Under the pieces are notes generated by a model. The model ran no database searches and was not told where the DNA came from. It saw only the letters and a list, made by a program, of their open reading frames with translations. From Frigoribacterium sp. Leaf415 (GTDB taxonomy: Bacteria; Actinomycetota; Actinomycetes; Actinomycetales; Microbacteriaceae): DNA of 64,000 bases. This document shows, piece by piece, positions 35,768 through 44,574 of the stretch (position 1 is the first letter of the stretch; the number at the start of each line of letters is the position of its first letter). The stretch covers positions 1,794,149-1,858,148 of the forward strand of contig NZ_LMQR01000001.1 of NCBI RefSeq assembly GCF_001424645.1, written 5' to 3'. The translations under genes were made by a program, and so were the position numbers.

Positions 35768-36394
35768 GTGTCGCAGATAGAGTCAAGTTGGAAGTTCGCG
35801 GAAGAACTCGTCACCGAGAGCGACGCGATCGCCGAGGCTCGACAGCATTCGCTCGAGGTCGGCGTCGAAGCCGTCTCGCCGGCGGTGGGTGCCCAGCTCG
35901 CCGTCGTCGCCGCCGCCTCGAACGCCTCGTCGATCATCGAGGTCGGCACGGGCCTGGGCGTGAGCGGACTCTGGCTGCTCTCGGGCGCCCCCGGTGCCGT
36001 CCTGACGACCATCGACCGCGAGATCGAGCACCAGCAGGCCGCCCGTGACGCCTATCTGCAGGCGGGCGTCCCGGCCAGCCGCTTCCGCCTGATCGCAGGC
36101 CGCGCGGCCGACGTGTTGCCTCGCATGAACGAGAACTCGTACGACATCGTCTTCGTCGACGCCGACCCCGGCTCGGTCATCGAGTACGTCGAGCACGGCC
36201 TTCGACTCGCCCGTCCCGGCGGACTCGTCCTCGTCGCGCACGCGCTCTGGCACGGCCGGGTGGCCAATCCCGCCGTCCGCGACACCACGACCACGGGCTT
36301 CCGCACCTTGCTGACCGAGGTGTCGACCTCACAGGCCGTGATCAGTTCGCTCTCGACGGCGGGCGACGGCCTGCTCTCGCTCGTCAAGCGCTGA
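35768..36394 (+). CDS. Class I SAM-dependent O-methyltransferase
   Basis: The 208-residue protein shows the caffeoyl-CoA-type methyltransferase motifs: SIIEVGTGLGVSGLWLL (SAM site), TTIDREIEHQQAARDAYLQAG and YDIVFVDADP. The acceptor is unknown. GTG 35768 follows a GAGGAG site by five bases; TAGAGT at 35742-35747 is the likely -10. In mycobacteria the homologue (Rv1220c) neighbours sigE, rseA, htrA and tatB; here only tatB remains adjacent. Confidence 0.87.
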   Translation: MSQIESSWKFAEELVTESDAIAEARQHSLEVGVEAVSPAVGAQLAVVAAASNASSIIEVGTGLGVSGLWLLSGAPGAVLTTIDREIEHQQAARDAYLQAGVPASRFRLIAGRAADVLPRMNENSYDIVFVDADPGSVIEYVEHGLRLARPGGLVLVAHALWHGRVANPAVRDTTTTGFRTLLTEVSTSQAVISSLSTAGDGLLSLVKR

Positions 36395-36478
36395 GACGCC
36401 CACGCCCGGCGTGGCGCCCGGGCTCGTGCGTCGGGCGGCAGGCGGCAGACGGCGGGCAGCAGACGGCGGGCACGCGCA

Positions 36479-36520
36479 CGGACGCCCCGCGCGTCGCAGG
36501 TGCGACGGGCGGGGCGTCCG
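36479..36520 (+). terminator. Terminator hairpin between methyltransferase and DUF3117 genes
   Basis: A 12-bp outer stem (36479-36490 with 36509-36520) and a 7-bp inner stem (36492-36498 with 36501-36507) form one long hairpin interrupted by a single G-G mismatch. It lies between two convergent genes and can serve both. The stretch before it (36425-36475) holds only short direct repeats of gcagacggcggg. Confidence 0.75.
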
Positions 36521-36542
36521 GGGCTATTAAGGAGGTGGCCGA

Positions 36543-36713
36543 CTAGGCGCTCACGACGCCGGCGAGGGCGTCGTGCAACTCTTTGGCTTCGTCGTCGTTG
36601 ACCGACACCACGAGGCGTCCCCCACCCTCGAGCGGAACACGCACGATGATGAGACGGCCCTCCTTAACGGCTTCCATAGGCCCGTCGCCGGTCCTCGGCT
36701 TCATGGCTGCCAT
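36543..36713 (-). CDS. DUF3117 family small protein
   Basis: The 56-residue product begins MAAMKPRTGDGPMEAVKEGR and continues with LIIVRVPLEGGGRLVVSVN, the full pattern of the highly conserved actinobacterial DUF3117 family (Rv1211 type). Its role is unknown. ATG 36713 is preceded by GAAAGGGGAC, and GATAAT about 35 bases upstream is a good -10 candidate. The pattern of conservation suggests a short beta-rich cytosolic protein. Confidence 0.93.
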   Translation of the reverse strand: MAAMKPRTGDGPMEAVKEGRLIIVRVPLEGGGRLVVSVNDDEAKELHDALAGVVSA

Positions 36714-36796
36714 CAGATAGTCCCCTTTCGCAAGTTGCTGGTCCCATTATCCGTGATTTCCAGCCCCCGACCTAAACGACGCCGTCCGACGACCGA

Positions 36797-38068
36797 TCAC
36801 GGCGGCGTCCAGTCGTACCCGTTCACCCACCAGCAGTAGTAGAGCCACACCCACTGGGCCGCCACGAACACGGCGACGAGCAGCGCGCGGTAGACCTTCG
36901 AGCGCGGGACCGCGAGCACGCCCAGCAGAGGGAAGAGCGGCATCAGGAGCCTGAAGGTACTGGACTGCGGGAAGAACACGGCCAGCAGGTAGAGCGCGTA
37001 GGCGACGCCCCACAACCTCAGGTCGACGCTCGTCCGGCGCGCCCACGGCGACAGCATCAGGGCCGTGAAGGCGAGCAGGGTCAGGACGAGCAGGGCGATG
37101 CCGGAACCACCCGGAAACCACCAGTTCGCCCCGTCGACCCAGGGGGTGAACGGCACGAGCGGCCCGTAGCCGATGTACGCCGCCCGCCACGCGAGCTCGG
37201 TCTCGGTGTAGGCACCCGGCACGCCGGTCACCGCACCGGCGACGATCAGCCACGCGACGCCGAACACGGCCGTGGCCGCTGCTGCCGCCGCCACCCGGAC
37301 CCGCTCGCGCACCGGGAAGGGATCGTCGTGCCGACGCCACCAGCGCAGCACCCCGTGCAGTCCGATCGCGAGGGCGAGCGGAAGGGCCCCGGGCCGCGTG
37401 AACGACATGACCAGCACGACCGGCAGCATCGCCAGGTACTGTCGCCGCACCAGCAGGAGCAGGCTCGCGCAGAGCAGCAGCAAGAACATCGACTCGGCGT
37501 AGGCCACCTGCAGCAGCGGCGACAGGGGCGCCACGCAGAAGAGGACGACCGCGAACAACGAGGTCGACTCGGGCAGCGAGTGCCGCATGAGGCGGTAGAA
37601 CAGCAGGGCCGTCCCCGCGGCGCAGGCGACCGACACGACGACGGCGAGCGTCGCGAAGGGCAGGCCCGTCAGGGTCATCAGCCCACCGACGACGAACGGG
37701 TAGGCGGGCATGAACGCCCAGGCGTTCTCGCCCACGTGACCGTCGCCCGTGATCGGCAGGTCGCTCGGGTACCCCACCGCGGCGATGATGTAATACCAGT
37801 GACCGTCCCAGATCGTCGCGAAGCTGCCGTAGTCGGGGCTCGCGAGGGTCCACGCGTTGGCCTGCTGGGCACCGGCGAAGGTGAGCAGCGCGATCGTGCT
37901 GACGACGCGCGACAGCACGAACGCCACGAGCACCCGGGCCCACCACGGCGTGAGGCGGTAGTGCAGCACGAGACGCCTCGACGGCGAGATCGGTCTGCGG
38001 GGGGCGTGACGCGAGAGCGGGGACGAGGAGGCGCGGCTCGCCTCGTCGACGGTCAGGCCGTCAGCCAC
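36797..38068 (-). CDS. PIG-V-like mannosyltransferase (GT-C membrane glycosyltransferase)
   Basis: The 423-residue protein has about ten membrane helices and, early on, the loop WDGHWYYIIAAVGYP with the acidic residue expected of GT-C glycosyltransferases that use polyprenyl-phosphate sugars; YAESMFLLLLC matches the PIG-V family. It would add mannose to a cell-envelope lipid or protein on the outer face. The GTG start at 38068 lies within the end of dapE (16-bp overlap). A variant dispersed motif (GGAGGCGCGGCTC) sits at its 5' end and encodes SRASSS. Confidence 0.82.
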   Translation of the reverse strand: MADGLTVDEASRASSSPLSRHAPRRPISPSRRLVLHYRLTPWWARVLVAFVLSRVVSTIALLTFAGAQQANAWTLASPDYGSFATIWDGHWYYIIAAVGYPSDLPITGDGHVGENAWAFMPAYPFVVGGLMTLTGLPFATLAVVVSVACAAGTALLFYRLMRHSLPESTSLFAVVLFCVAPLSPLLQVAYAESMFLLLLCASLLLLVRRQYLAMLPVVLVMSFTRPGALPLALAIGLHGVLRWWRRHDDPFPVRERVRVAAAAAATAVFGVAWLIVAGAVTGVPGAYTETELAWRAAYIGYGPLVPFTPWVDGANWWFPGGSGIALLVLTLLAFTALMLSPWARRTSVDLRLWGVAYALYLLAVFFPQSSTFRLLMPLFPLLGVLAVPRSKVYRALLVAVFVAAQWVWLYYCWWVNGYDWTPP

Positions 38069-39126
38069 GCCCGCAGTCCGCGCTCGTTGTCGAGGATCTG
38101 CTCCACGGGCACGCGCTCGTCGTCGTGGTGGGCCAGCATCGGGTCGCCGGGCCCGTAGTTGACGGCGGGCACGCCGAGGGCGGAGAAGCGCGCGACGTCC
38201 GTCCAGCCGTACTTGGGCTTGGCCTCGCCGCCGACGGCGCGGAGGAACTGCTGCGCGAGCGGGGCGTCCAGGCCGGGCCGGGCGCCGGGAGCGAGGTCGA
38301 CGATCGTGACGTCGAAGCCCTCGAAGAGCTCGCGCACGTGGGCGACGGCCTCGTCGGCGCTGCGGCTCGGGGCGAAACGGTAGTTGACGTGCACCATGCA
38401 CTCGTCGGGGATCACGTTGCCGGCCACGCCACCCGTGATGCCCACGGCGTTGAGGCCCTCGCGGTAGACGAGCCCGTCGACCTCGACCTCACGAGCCTCG
38501 TAGGCCGCCAGCACGTCGAGGATCGGCGCGGCCTTGTGGATGGCGTTGTCGCCGACCCACGACCGAGCACTGTGCGAGCGGGCACCGAAGGTGCGGATCT
38601 CGGCGCGGAGGTTGCCGTTGCAGCCACCCTCGACCCCGCTGTTGCTCGGTTCGCCCAGGACGGCGAAGTCACCGGCCAGCAGGTCGGGCCGGAGGCGCGC
38701 GAGGCGACCAAGGCCGTTCAGCGCGTCGGAGACCTCTTCGTGGTCGTACCAGACCCACGTCACGTCGACGTTCGGTTCGGTCAGCTCGACCGCGAGGCGG
38801 AGGTGCACGGCACAGCCGGCCTTCATGTCGACGGTCCCCCGGCCCCACAGGTACTCGACGTCGCCCTCGGTCTCGTAACGCGTGGGCACGTTCTCGTTGA
38901 TGGGCACGGTGTCGACGTGACCGGCGATCACGACCCGAGAGGCCCGGCCCAGCTGCGTCCGCGCGACGATCGCGTCACCGTCACGGAACAGCTCGAGGTG
39001 GTCGCAGCCCTCGAGCGTGGCCCAGATCTCGTCGGCGACGAGGCGCTCGTCGCCCGACTCGGACCGGATGTCGCAGAGCTGCCTCGTGACGTCGACGGGC
39101 GAGACGGAGAGGTCGATCGGTGCCAT
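38053..39126 (-). CDS. dapE: Succinyl-diaminopimelate desuccinylase
   Basis: The 357-residue M20 metallohydrolase shows the di-zinc site motifs [27 protein letters not shown] with the catalytic Glu, VLGEPSN and, near the end, [10 protein letters not shown]. It removes succinate from N-succinyl-LL-diaminopimelate in lysine and peptidoglycan precursor synthesis. ATG 39126 is exactly seven bases after TAAACT, so the mRNA is probably leaderless. It is divergent from dapD, the preceding enzyme of the same pathway. Confidence 0.93.
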   Translation of the reverse strand: MAPIDLSVSPVDVTRQLCDIRSESGDERLVADEIWATLEGCDHLELFRDGDAIVARTQLGRASRVVIAGHVDTVPINENVPTRYETEGDVEYLWGRGTVDMKAGCAVHLRLAVELTEPNVDVTWVWYDHEEVSDALNGLGRLARLRPDLLAGDFAVLGEPSNSGVEGGCNGNLRAEIRTFGARSHSARSWVGDNAIHKAAPILDVLAAYEAREVEVDGLVYREGLNAVGITGGVAGNVIPDECMVHVNYRFAPSRSADEAVAHVRELFEGFDVTIVDLAPGARPGLDAPLAQQFLRAVGGEAKPKYGWTDVARFSALGVPAVNYGPGDPMLAHHDDERVPVEQILDNERGLRAWLTA

Positions 39127-39202
39127 GCGGGCGAGTTTACGGGCCGACGGCACGGGTCGCCTCCGAACCGGCTCGTCGGCGGCTGCCGATACGCTCGGGT
39201 CC

Positions 39203-40177
39203 ATGACTTCCGACGCCACCGCCACCGCCCCGACCCACGCCTACGGGTACGGCCTCGCGACCGTCTCGCACGACGGCACCACGCTCGACACCTGGTTCCC
39301 CTCCCCCCGGCTCGGCACCCTGCCGGCCGACCGCGACCCCGAGATCGTCCCGGCCGAGCTGGCCGACGCGGCCGGCCCCGACGAGCGCCGCGCGGTGGAC
39401 CTCGTCCCGGTGACGGTCGAGATCGACCTGAGCGCGCCTCCTGCGTCCACGCCCGACGCGTACCTCCGCCTGCACCTGCTGAGCCACCTGCTCGTGAAGC
39501 CCAACACGATCAACCTCGACGGCGTCTTCGGGCACCTGCCCATCGTCACGTGGACGAACGCGGGCCCGGTCCACCCCGACGACTTCGCGCGCCTGCGTCC
39601 GACGCTGCAGCGAGCGGGCATCGTCGCGACCGGCATCGACAAGTTCCCGCGCATGCTCGACTACGTCTCCCCCGACCGCGTCCGCATCGCCGACGCCTCG
39701 CGGGTGCGGCTCGGTGCGCACCTGGCCCCGGGCACCACCGTGATGCACGAGGGGTTCGTCAACTTCAACGCGGGCACCCTGGGTTCGTCGATGGTCGAAG
39801 GCCGCATCTCGCAGGGCGTCGTCGTGGGCGACGGGTCCGACATCGGCGGCGGCGCCTCGATCATGGGCACGCTGTCGGGCGGCGGCACCCAGCGAGTGAC
39901 GATCGGTGCCCGCGCCCTGCTCGGCGCCAACGCCGGCATCGGGATCGCGATCGGCGACGACACCGTCGTCGAGGCCGGACTCTACGTGACGGCCGGCACC
40001 AAGGTCGTCGTCGTGGGCGGCACGCCGACCCACGACGGGTCGCCGCAGACCGTCAAGGCCGTCGAGCTCTCGGGCCAGCCCGGGCTGCTCTTCCGCCGCA
40101 ACTCGCTGACCGGTGCCGTCGAGGTCCTGCCCCGCAAGGGCCACGGCATCACGCTGAACTCGCAGCTGCACGCGTAG
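39203..40177 (+). CDS. dapD: Tetrahydrodipicolinate N-succinyltransferase
   Basis: The 324-residue protein is the actinobacterial-type DapD, with the [19 protein letters not shown] block and a C-terminal left-handed beta helix with hexapeptide-like repeats ([31 protein letters not shown]). It transfers succinyl from CoA to tetrahydrodipicolinate. ATG 39203 lies seven bases after TACGCT, again a leaderless arrangement. Only 76 bp separate it from divergent dapE, so the two share a control region. Confidence 0.93.
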   Translation: MTSDATATAPTHAYGYGLATVSHDGTTLDTWFPSPRLGTLPADRDPEIVPAELADAAGPDERRAVDLVPVTVEIDLSAPPASTPDAYLRLHLLSHLLVKPNTINLDGVFGHLPIVTWTNAGPVHPDDFARLRPTLQRAGIVATGIDKFPRMLDYVSPDRVRIADASRVRLGAHLAPGTTVMHEGFVNFNAGTLGSSMVEGRISQGVVVGDGSDIGGGASIMGTLSGGGTQRVTIGARALLGANAGIGIAIGDDTVVEAGLYVTAGTKVVVVGGTPTHDGSPQTVKAVELSGQPGLLFRRNSLTGAVEVLPRKGHGITLNSQLHA

Positions 40178-40208
40178 CCGGACGAGGCAGCACCACCCCG
40201 CCTCCAAA

Positions 40209-40268
40209 ACGCCAGAAGATGGGCACGACGCCAGGTTTTCGCCTGGCGTCGTGCCCATCTTCTGGCGT
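40209..40268. repeat. Perfect long hairpin (27-bp arms, 6-base loop) between dapD and gltA
   Basis: Arms 40209-40235 and 40242-40268 are exact reverse complements around TTTTCG; after two mismatches three further pairs form. The arm begins ACGCCAGAAGATGGG and its inner end is CGCCAGG, so CGCCAG occurs twice per arm. It is longer than the other terminators here and has no T tract. It can stop both convergent genes, but its regularity also suggests a REP-like palindromic element. Confidence 0.9.
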
Positions 40269-40298
40269 GGTGGCGTGGTAGCCGATCGCCCCGACGGG

Positions 40299-41594
40299 CT
40301 AGCGCTGCGGCCAGTCGCGCTCGGTCGCGCCCAGGTACAACTGCTGGGGGCGGCCGATCTTGGTCGTCGGGTCGGTGTTCATCTCACGCCAGTGGGCGAT
40401 CCAGCCGGGCAGGCGCCCGATCGCGAAGAGCACGGTGAACATGCGGGGCGGGAAGCCCATCGCCTTGTAGATGACGCCCGTGTAGAAGTCGACGTTCGGG
40501 TAGAGCCTGCGCTCGACGAAGTAGTCGTCGGCCAGGGCGATGCCCTCGAGCTCCATCGCGATGTCGAGCAGGTCGTCCTTCACGCCGAGGGACTCGAGCA
40601 CCTCGGTGGCGCTCTCTTTGACCAGCTTGGCGCGGGGGTCGTAGTTCTTGTAGACGCGGTGGCCGAAGCCCATCAGCTTGACGCCGGCCTCTTTGTTCTT
40701 GACCCGCTCGACGAAACGCTCGACGCCCTGGCCGCTGTCGCGGATCTCGGCGAGCATCTTGAGGACGGCCTCGTTGGCCCCGCCGTGCAGCGGCCCGTAG
40801 AGGGCGCTGATGCCGGCCGAGATCGACGAGAACATGTTGGCCTGGGTCGAGCCGACGAGGCGCACGGTCGACGTCGACGCGTTCTGCTCGTGGTCTTCGT
40901 GCAGGATGAGCAGACGCTCGAGCGCCTTCGAGAGGACGGGGTTGACCTCGTACGGCTCGGCCATCGTTCCGAAGTTCAGCTTGAGGAAGTTGTCGACGAA
41001 GCTCAGCGAGTTGTCGGGGTAGAGGAAGGCCTGCCCCAGGCTCTTCTTGTGCGCGTAGGCCGCGATGACCGGCAGCTTCGCCAGCAGTCGCACGGTCTGC
41101 AGCTCGACCTGCTCGGGGTCGTGCACGCTCATGCTGTCTTCGTAGAACGTCGACAGGGCGCCGACCGCGCTCGACAGCACCGACATCGGGTGCGCGTTGT
41201 GCGGCAGGGCGTCGAAGAAGCGGCGCAGGTCTTCGTGCAGCAGCGTGTGCCGCCGGATGCGCGCGTCGAAGTCGGCGAGCTGGTCGGGGGTGGGCAGTTC
41301 GCCGTAGATCAACAGCCAGGCCGTCTCGAGGTAGGTCGAGTTCTCGGCGACTTGTTCGATCGGGTAGCCCCGGTAGCGCAGGATGCCCTGATCACCGTCG
41401 ATGTAGGTGATGGTGCTTCGGGCGTTGGAGGTGTTCACGAACCCCGTGTCGAGGGTCGTGTAACCGGTCTGCTTGGTGAACGTCGAGATGTCGATCGCCG
41501 AGGCACCCTCGGTGCTCGCGACGATCGGGAACTCGGCTGTTCCCCCCGGGAACTGCAGCGTGGCCTTCTGGGCGTCGTTGGCAGTGTCAGTCAC
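40299..41594 (-). CDS. gltA: Citrate synthase
   Basis: The 431-residue type II citrate synthase shows the catalytic histidines in LHGGANEAV and FGHRVYKNYDPR and the catalytic Asp in NVDFYTG. It condenses acetyl-CoA and oxaloacetate. GTG 41594 lies six bases after TAGGCT, giving a leaderless start. It is transcribed in the same direction as dapC but has its own promoter in the 16-bp gap and the end of dapC. Confidence 0.96.
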   Translation of the reverse strand: MTDTANDAQKATLQFPGGTAEFPIVASTEGASAIDISTFTKQTGYTTLDTGFVNTSNARSTITYIDGDQGILRYRGYPIEQVAENSTYLETAWLLIYGELPTPDQLADFDARIRRHTLLHEDLRRFFDALPHNAHPMSVLSSAVGALSTFYEDSMSVHDPEQVELQTVRLLAKLPVIAAYAHKKSLGQAFLYPDNSLSFVDNFLKLNFGTMAEPYEVNPVLSKALERLLILHEDHEQNASTSTVRLVGSTQANMFSSISAGISALYGPLHGGANEAVLKMLAEIRDSGQGVERFVERVKNKEAGVKLMGFGHRVYKNYDPRAKLVKESATEVLESLGVKDDLLDIAMELEGIALADDYFVERRLYPNVDFYTGVIYKAMGFPPRMFTVLFAIGRLPGWIAHWREMNTDPTTKIGRPQQLYLGATERDWPQR

Positions 41595-41610
41595 CCGGTC
41601 AGCCTAGCGG

Positions 41611-42711
41611 TCAGCTGCCGAGTCGCCCCACGGCGGCGTCGATGCGCTCGTCGGTCGTCGTGAGCGCCACGCGGACGTGACGACCGCCGGCCGGCCCGTA
41701 GAACGACCCGGGAGCGACGAGCACTCCGCGCTCGGCGAGCCAGGACACCGTGACCCAGGCGTCCTCGTCGCGCGTGGCCCAGAGGTAGAGCCCGGCCTCG
41801 CTGCGGTCGATGCGGAACCCGGCCGCCTCGAGGGCGGGCTGGAGGCTCGCTCGGCGGGCCGCGTACCGTGCCTTCTGCTCGACCACGTGGGCCTCGTCGG
41901 CCAACGCGACCACCATGGCCTGTTGCACCGGGGCCGGCGGCATGAGCCCTGCGTGCTTGCGCACGGCGAGCAGCTGCCCGACGACGTGGTCACAGCCCGC
42001 GACGAAGCCCGCGCGGTACCCGGCGAGGTTGGACTGCTTGCTGAGCGAATAGACCGAGACGACGCCGCGGAGGTCGTCACCGACCACGCGCGGGTCGAGG
42101 ATGCAAGGTGTGGGGCGATCGGCCCAGTCGCCCGTCCACCCCAGCTCGGCGTAGCACTCGTCGCCGGCGATCACGGCACCGAGTTCGCGCGCACGGGCCA
42201 CGGCCGCACGCAGGCCCTCGACGCCGAGCACGGCTCCGTCGGGGTTGCCCGGGCTGTTCAACCAGACCAGCTTCGTCGACGCGGGCCACTCGGCCGGGTC
42301 GTCGGAGGCGAGGGCCGTCGCGCCGACGAGGGCGGCACCGAGCGCGTAGGTCGGGTAGGCGTTCGTCGGATAGACCACCGTGTCGCCCGGGCCGACCCCG
42401 AGCCAGAGGGCCATGCCTGCGATGAGTTCTTTCGAGCCGATGGTGGGCAGCACGTTCGCGTCGCCGAGCCCGGTGACTCCGCGGCGCCGCTCGTACCACT
42501 CGGCGATGGCCGACCGCAGGGCCGGGGTGCCGGCCACCTGCGGGTACGAGTGGGCGTCGGTCGCGACGGCCAGGGCCTCGCGGACGACGTCGGGCGTCGG
42601 GTCGACGGGCGAGCCGACGCTGAGGTCGACGATGCCACCGGGGTGACGTCGGGCGGTCGCCGCGTACGGCACCAGGGCGTCCCAGGGGAACTCGGGAAGG
42701 TCGAGTGCCAC
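41611..42711 (-). CDS. dapC: Succinyldiaminopimelate transaminase
   Basis: The 366-residue fold-type I aminotransferase has the Schiff-base lysine in SLSKQSNLAGYRAGF, LNSPGNPDGAVLG and DECYAELGW, the pattern of actinobacterial DapC. It converts N-succinyl-2-amino-6-ketopimelate to N-succinyl-LL-diaminopimelate, linking dapD and dapE functionally. GTG 42711 is 10 bases after the ferredoxin stop, so it is the third gene of the mshB-fdxA-dapC unit, an order also seen in other actinobacteria. Confidence 0.92.
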   Translation of the reverse strand: MALDLPEFPWDALVPYAATARRHPGGIVDLSVGSPVDPTPDVVREALAVATDAHSYPQVAGTPALRSAIAEWYERRRGVTGLGDANVLPTIGSKELIAGMALWLGVGPGDTVVYPTNAYPTYALGAALVGATALASDDPAEWPASTKLVWLNSPGNPDGAVLGVEGLRAAVARARELGAVIAGDECYAELGWTGDWADRPTPCILDPRVVGDDLRGVVSVYSLSKQSNLAGYRAGFVAGCDHVVGQLLAVRKHAGLMPPAPVQQAMVVALADEAHVVEQKARYAARRASLQPALEAAGFRIDRSEAGLYLWATRDEDAWVTVSWLAERGVLVAPGSFYGPAGGRHVRVALTTTDERIDAAVGRLGS

Positions 42712-42721
42712 GGAGGCCGAC

Positions 42722-43048
42722 CTAGGCGCCGGCGCCCTGAGGAGGCAACGCCGAGATCACGGGGTGGTCCTTGGCGATGACGCCGACCTTGGCCGCGCCG
42801 CCGGGCGAGCCGATCTCGTCGAAGAACTCGACGTTGGCCTTGTAGTACTCGGCCCACTTGTCGGGCAGGTCGTCTTCGTAGTAGATGGCCTCGACGGGGC
42901 ACACCGGCTCGCACGCACCGCAGTCGACGCATTCGTCGGGGTGGATGTAGAGCGAGCGTTCGCCCTCGTAGATGCAGTCGACGGGGCACTCGTCGATGCA
43001 GGCACGGTCTTTGACATCGACACAGGGAAGTGCGATCACGTACGTCAC
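42722..43048 (-). CDS. fdxA: Seven-iron ferredoxin (FdxA/FdxC)
   Basis: The 108-residue protein has the 3Fe-4S/4Fe-4S pattern: Cys residues in PCVDVKDRACIDECPVDCIY and in CVDCGACEPVCP. It is a cytosolic low-potential electron carrier. The GTG start at 43048 overlaps the mshB stop as GTGA, so they are translationally coupled. Confidence 0.95.
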   Translation of the reverse strand: MTYVIALPCVDVKDRACIDECPVDCIYEGERSLYIHPDECVDCGACEPVCPVEAIYYEDDLPDKWAEYYKANVEFFDEIGSPGGAAKVGVIAKDHPVISALPPQGAGA

Positions 43049-44391
43049 GTCTGGGGGGTTCCCTTCGCGTCGGGCAGGGCGTCCAGCCTATCGTCTGCCG
43101 GCTGTGCCTCGACCGAGGAGGCGCGGGTCGAGCCGCCGGACGGCGTCGCGCCCCCGGCGACCGGGCCCCGCAACCGCGGCCACCCGAGCACCACGAGGCA
43201 GATCAGGAACACCCCGCCGAGCCAGACCAGGGCGGGCGTGTTGTCGGGCACGAGGATCGATCCGCCCGGACTCGCCTGCCACAGGACGACGAGCGCCCCG
43301 AGCAGCCCGACGGCGGCGGCGCCGGCCATGGCCCGCGAGCCGAAGACCGAGCGGAGGCCGGCGAGGAGCGTGAGGCTCATCAGGAGCGCGAGCACGAGCC
43401 CGGACCAGATCGGCGAGCCGGCGACGGTGATCGTCGACTGGTGCATCACGGTGCCGATGGTGCCGAACACCGCCCCGGCGGCGAGCGCCAGCACGAGCGC
43501 GGCGACGCGACCGCCCGTCGTCATCTGCGCCATCTCGGAGGCGTCCCCGTCGGTCGTCGGCTCGGGCACGAAACGGAACGACTCACGGACCGTCACGGGC
43601 TCGACGACCCCGTGGGGGTAGCGGATGCCGGCGCGGCCGCCCGGGAGGTCGACCACCTCGACCTGGCTGCGATGGTCGCGCAGCGCCGCGAGCTTGCGGG
43701 GTGCGACGTGCCGGGCGTCCATCGTGAGCACGGTGTCGTCGGTGGCGAGGGCCTCGGCTTCGGCGCCCTCGGCCGACTCCGCGCCGGCCACGATCGCGAA
43801 GAACGGCACGCCGACGAGGCGCGCGGCGCGCACGGCGACCCGGTTGGCCCGGACGTGGTCGGGGTGGTGGTAGCCGCCGTCCTCGTCGTAGCTGATGATC
43901 GCGGTCGGGCGCACGGACTGCACGACGGCCGACAGGTCGCTCACGACCTCGCCGAACTCGGCGGCGCAGAAGGCCGCGGGGTGCAGGTCGGGCGTCGGCC
44001 CGGCCACGCCGTCGGACCGCCAGACCATGCCGCTGTCGCGGTAGGCCCGTTCGGGAAGGCCGGGCGTGCGGGCTCCGGGCGAACCGAGGAACCGGTGGTC
44101 GTCGACGCCGAGGTCGTGCATGGCGGCGGCGATCTCGCCCTCGCGGTGGACGGCGAGGGCGGCCTGGTCGCCTCGGAGGACGGCGAGGTCGTCGGGGATG
44201 ACCTCGCCCAGCTCACCTCGTGTGCAGGTCACGACGGTGACGGCGGCACCGGCCTCGACCAGGGCGGCGATCGTGCCACCCGTGGTGATGGTCTCGTCGT
44301 CGGGATGGGCGTGGACGAAGAGCACGCGCTCGAGCCGCGGGTCGCCGGCAGTCGAGGGCGACGCGGGCGTCGGCGAGGCGGAGGAGTTCAT
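43045..44391 (-). CDS. mshB: MshB-like PIG-L deacetylase fused to a membrane domain
   Basis: The 448-residue protein has an N-terminal PIG-L deacetylase (VLFVHAHPDDETITTGGT zinc motif, and YDEDGGYHHPDHVRAN with the second metal His). This matches MshB, which deacetylates GlcNAc-inositol in mycothiol synthesis. Unlike free MshB (about 300 residues), it continues into four to five membrane helices from about residue 310 to 425. ATG 44391 lies eight bases after TATCCT. The dispersed 13-bp motif is in its 3' part and encodes STRASS. It diverges from the efe operon. Confidence 0.83.
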   Translation of the reverse strand: MNSSASPTPASPSTAGDPRLERVLFVHAHPDDETITTGGTIAALVEAGAAVTVVTCTRGELGEVIPDDLAVLRGDQAALAVHREGEIAAAMHDLGVDDHRFLGSPGARTPGLPERAYRDSGMVWRSDGVAGPTPDLHPAAFCAAEFGEVVSDLSAVVQSVRPTAIISYDEDGGYHHPDHVRANRVAVRAARLVGVPFFAIVAGAESAEGAEAEALATDDTVLTMDARHVAPRKLAALRDHRSQVEVVDLPGGRAGIRYPHGVVEPVTVRESFRFVPEPTTDGDASEMAQMTTGGRVAALVLALAAGAVFGTIGTVMHQSTITVAGSPIWSGLVLALLMSLTLLAGLRSVFGSRAMAGAAAVGLLGALVVLWQASPGGSILVPDNTPALVWLGGVFLICLVVLGWPRLRGPVAGGATPSGGSTRASSVEAQPADDRLDALPDAKGTPQT

Positions 44392-44448
44392 CACTGGACA
44401 GGATATGCCGAGCCGCACTACTGTCGGTCTGGCTCAGGGTGCCCTAAG

Positions 44449-44467
44449 TGAGGTTAGCCTAACCATA
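44449..44467 (+). promoter_or_regulatory. DtxR/IdeR-like iron box upstream of efeUOB
   Basis: The 19-bp sequence TGAGGTTAGCCTAACCATA matches the IdeR/DtxR consensus TTAGGTTAGSCTAACCTAA at 16 positions and has a perfect GGTTAG/CTAACC dyad. It lies 108 bp before efeU and 58 bp before mshB. An iron-loaded DtxR-type repressor would bind here and shut off iron uptake when iron is abundant. Confidence 0.8.
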
Positions 44468-44574
44468 CCAGCCCGTTCGGTCCTGTCCCGGCCCGACCCG
44501 GCGTGGTCCACCGTGAGCCCGATCCCGCCCCCGCTCGACGACGAGCTCCACTCCCCTCCGAGAAAGCCGTCCCC

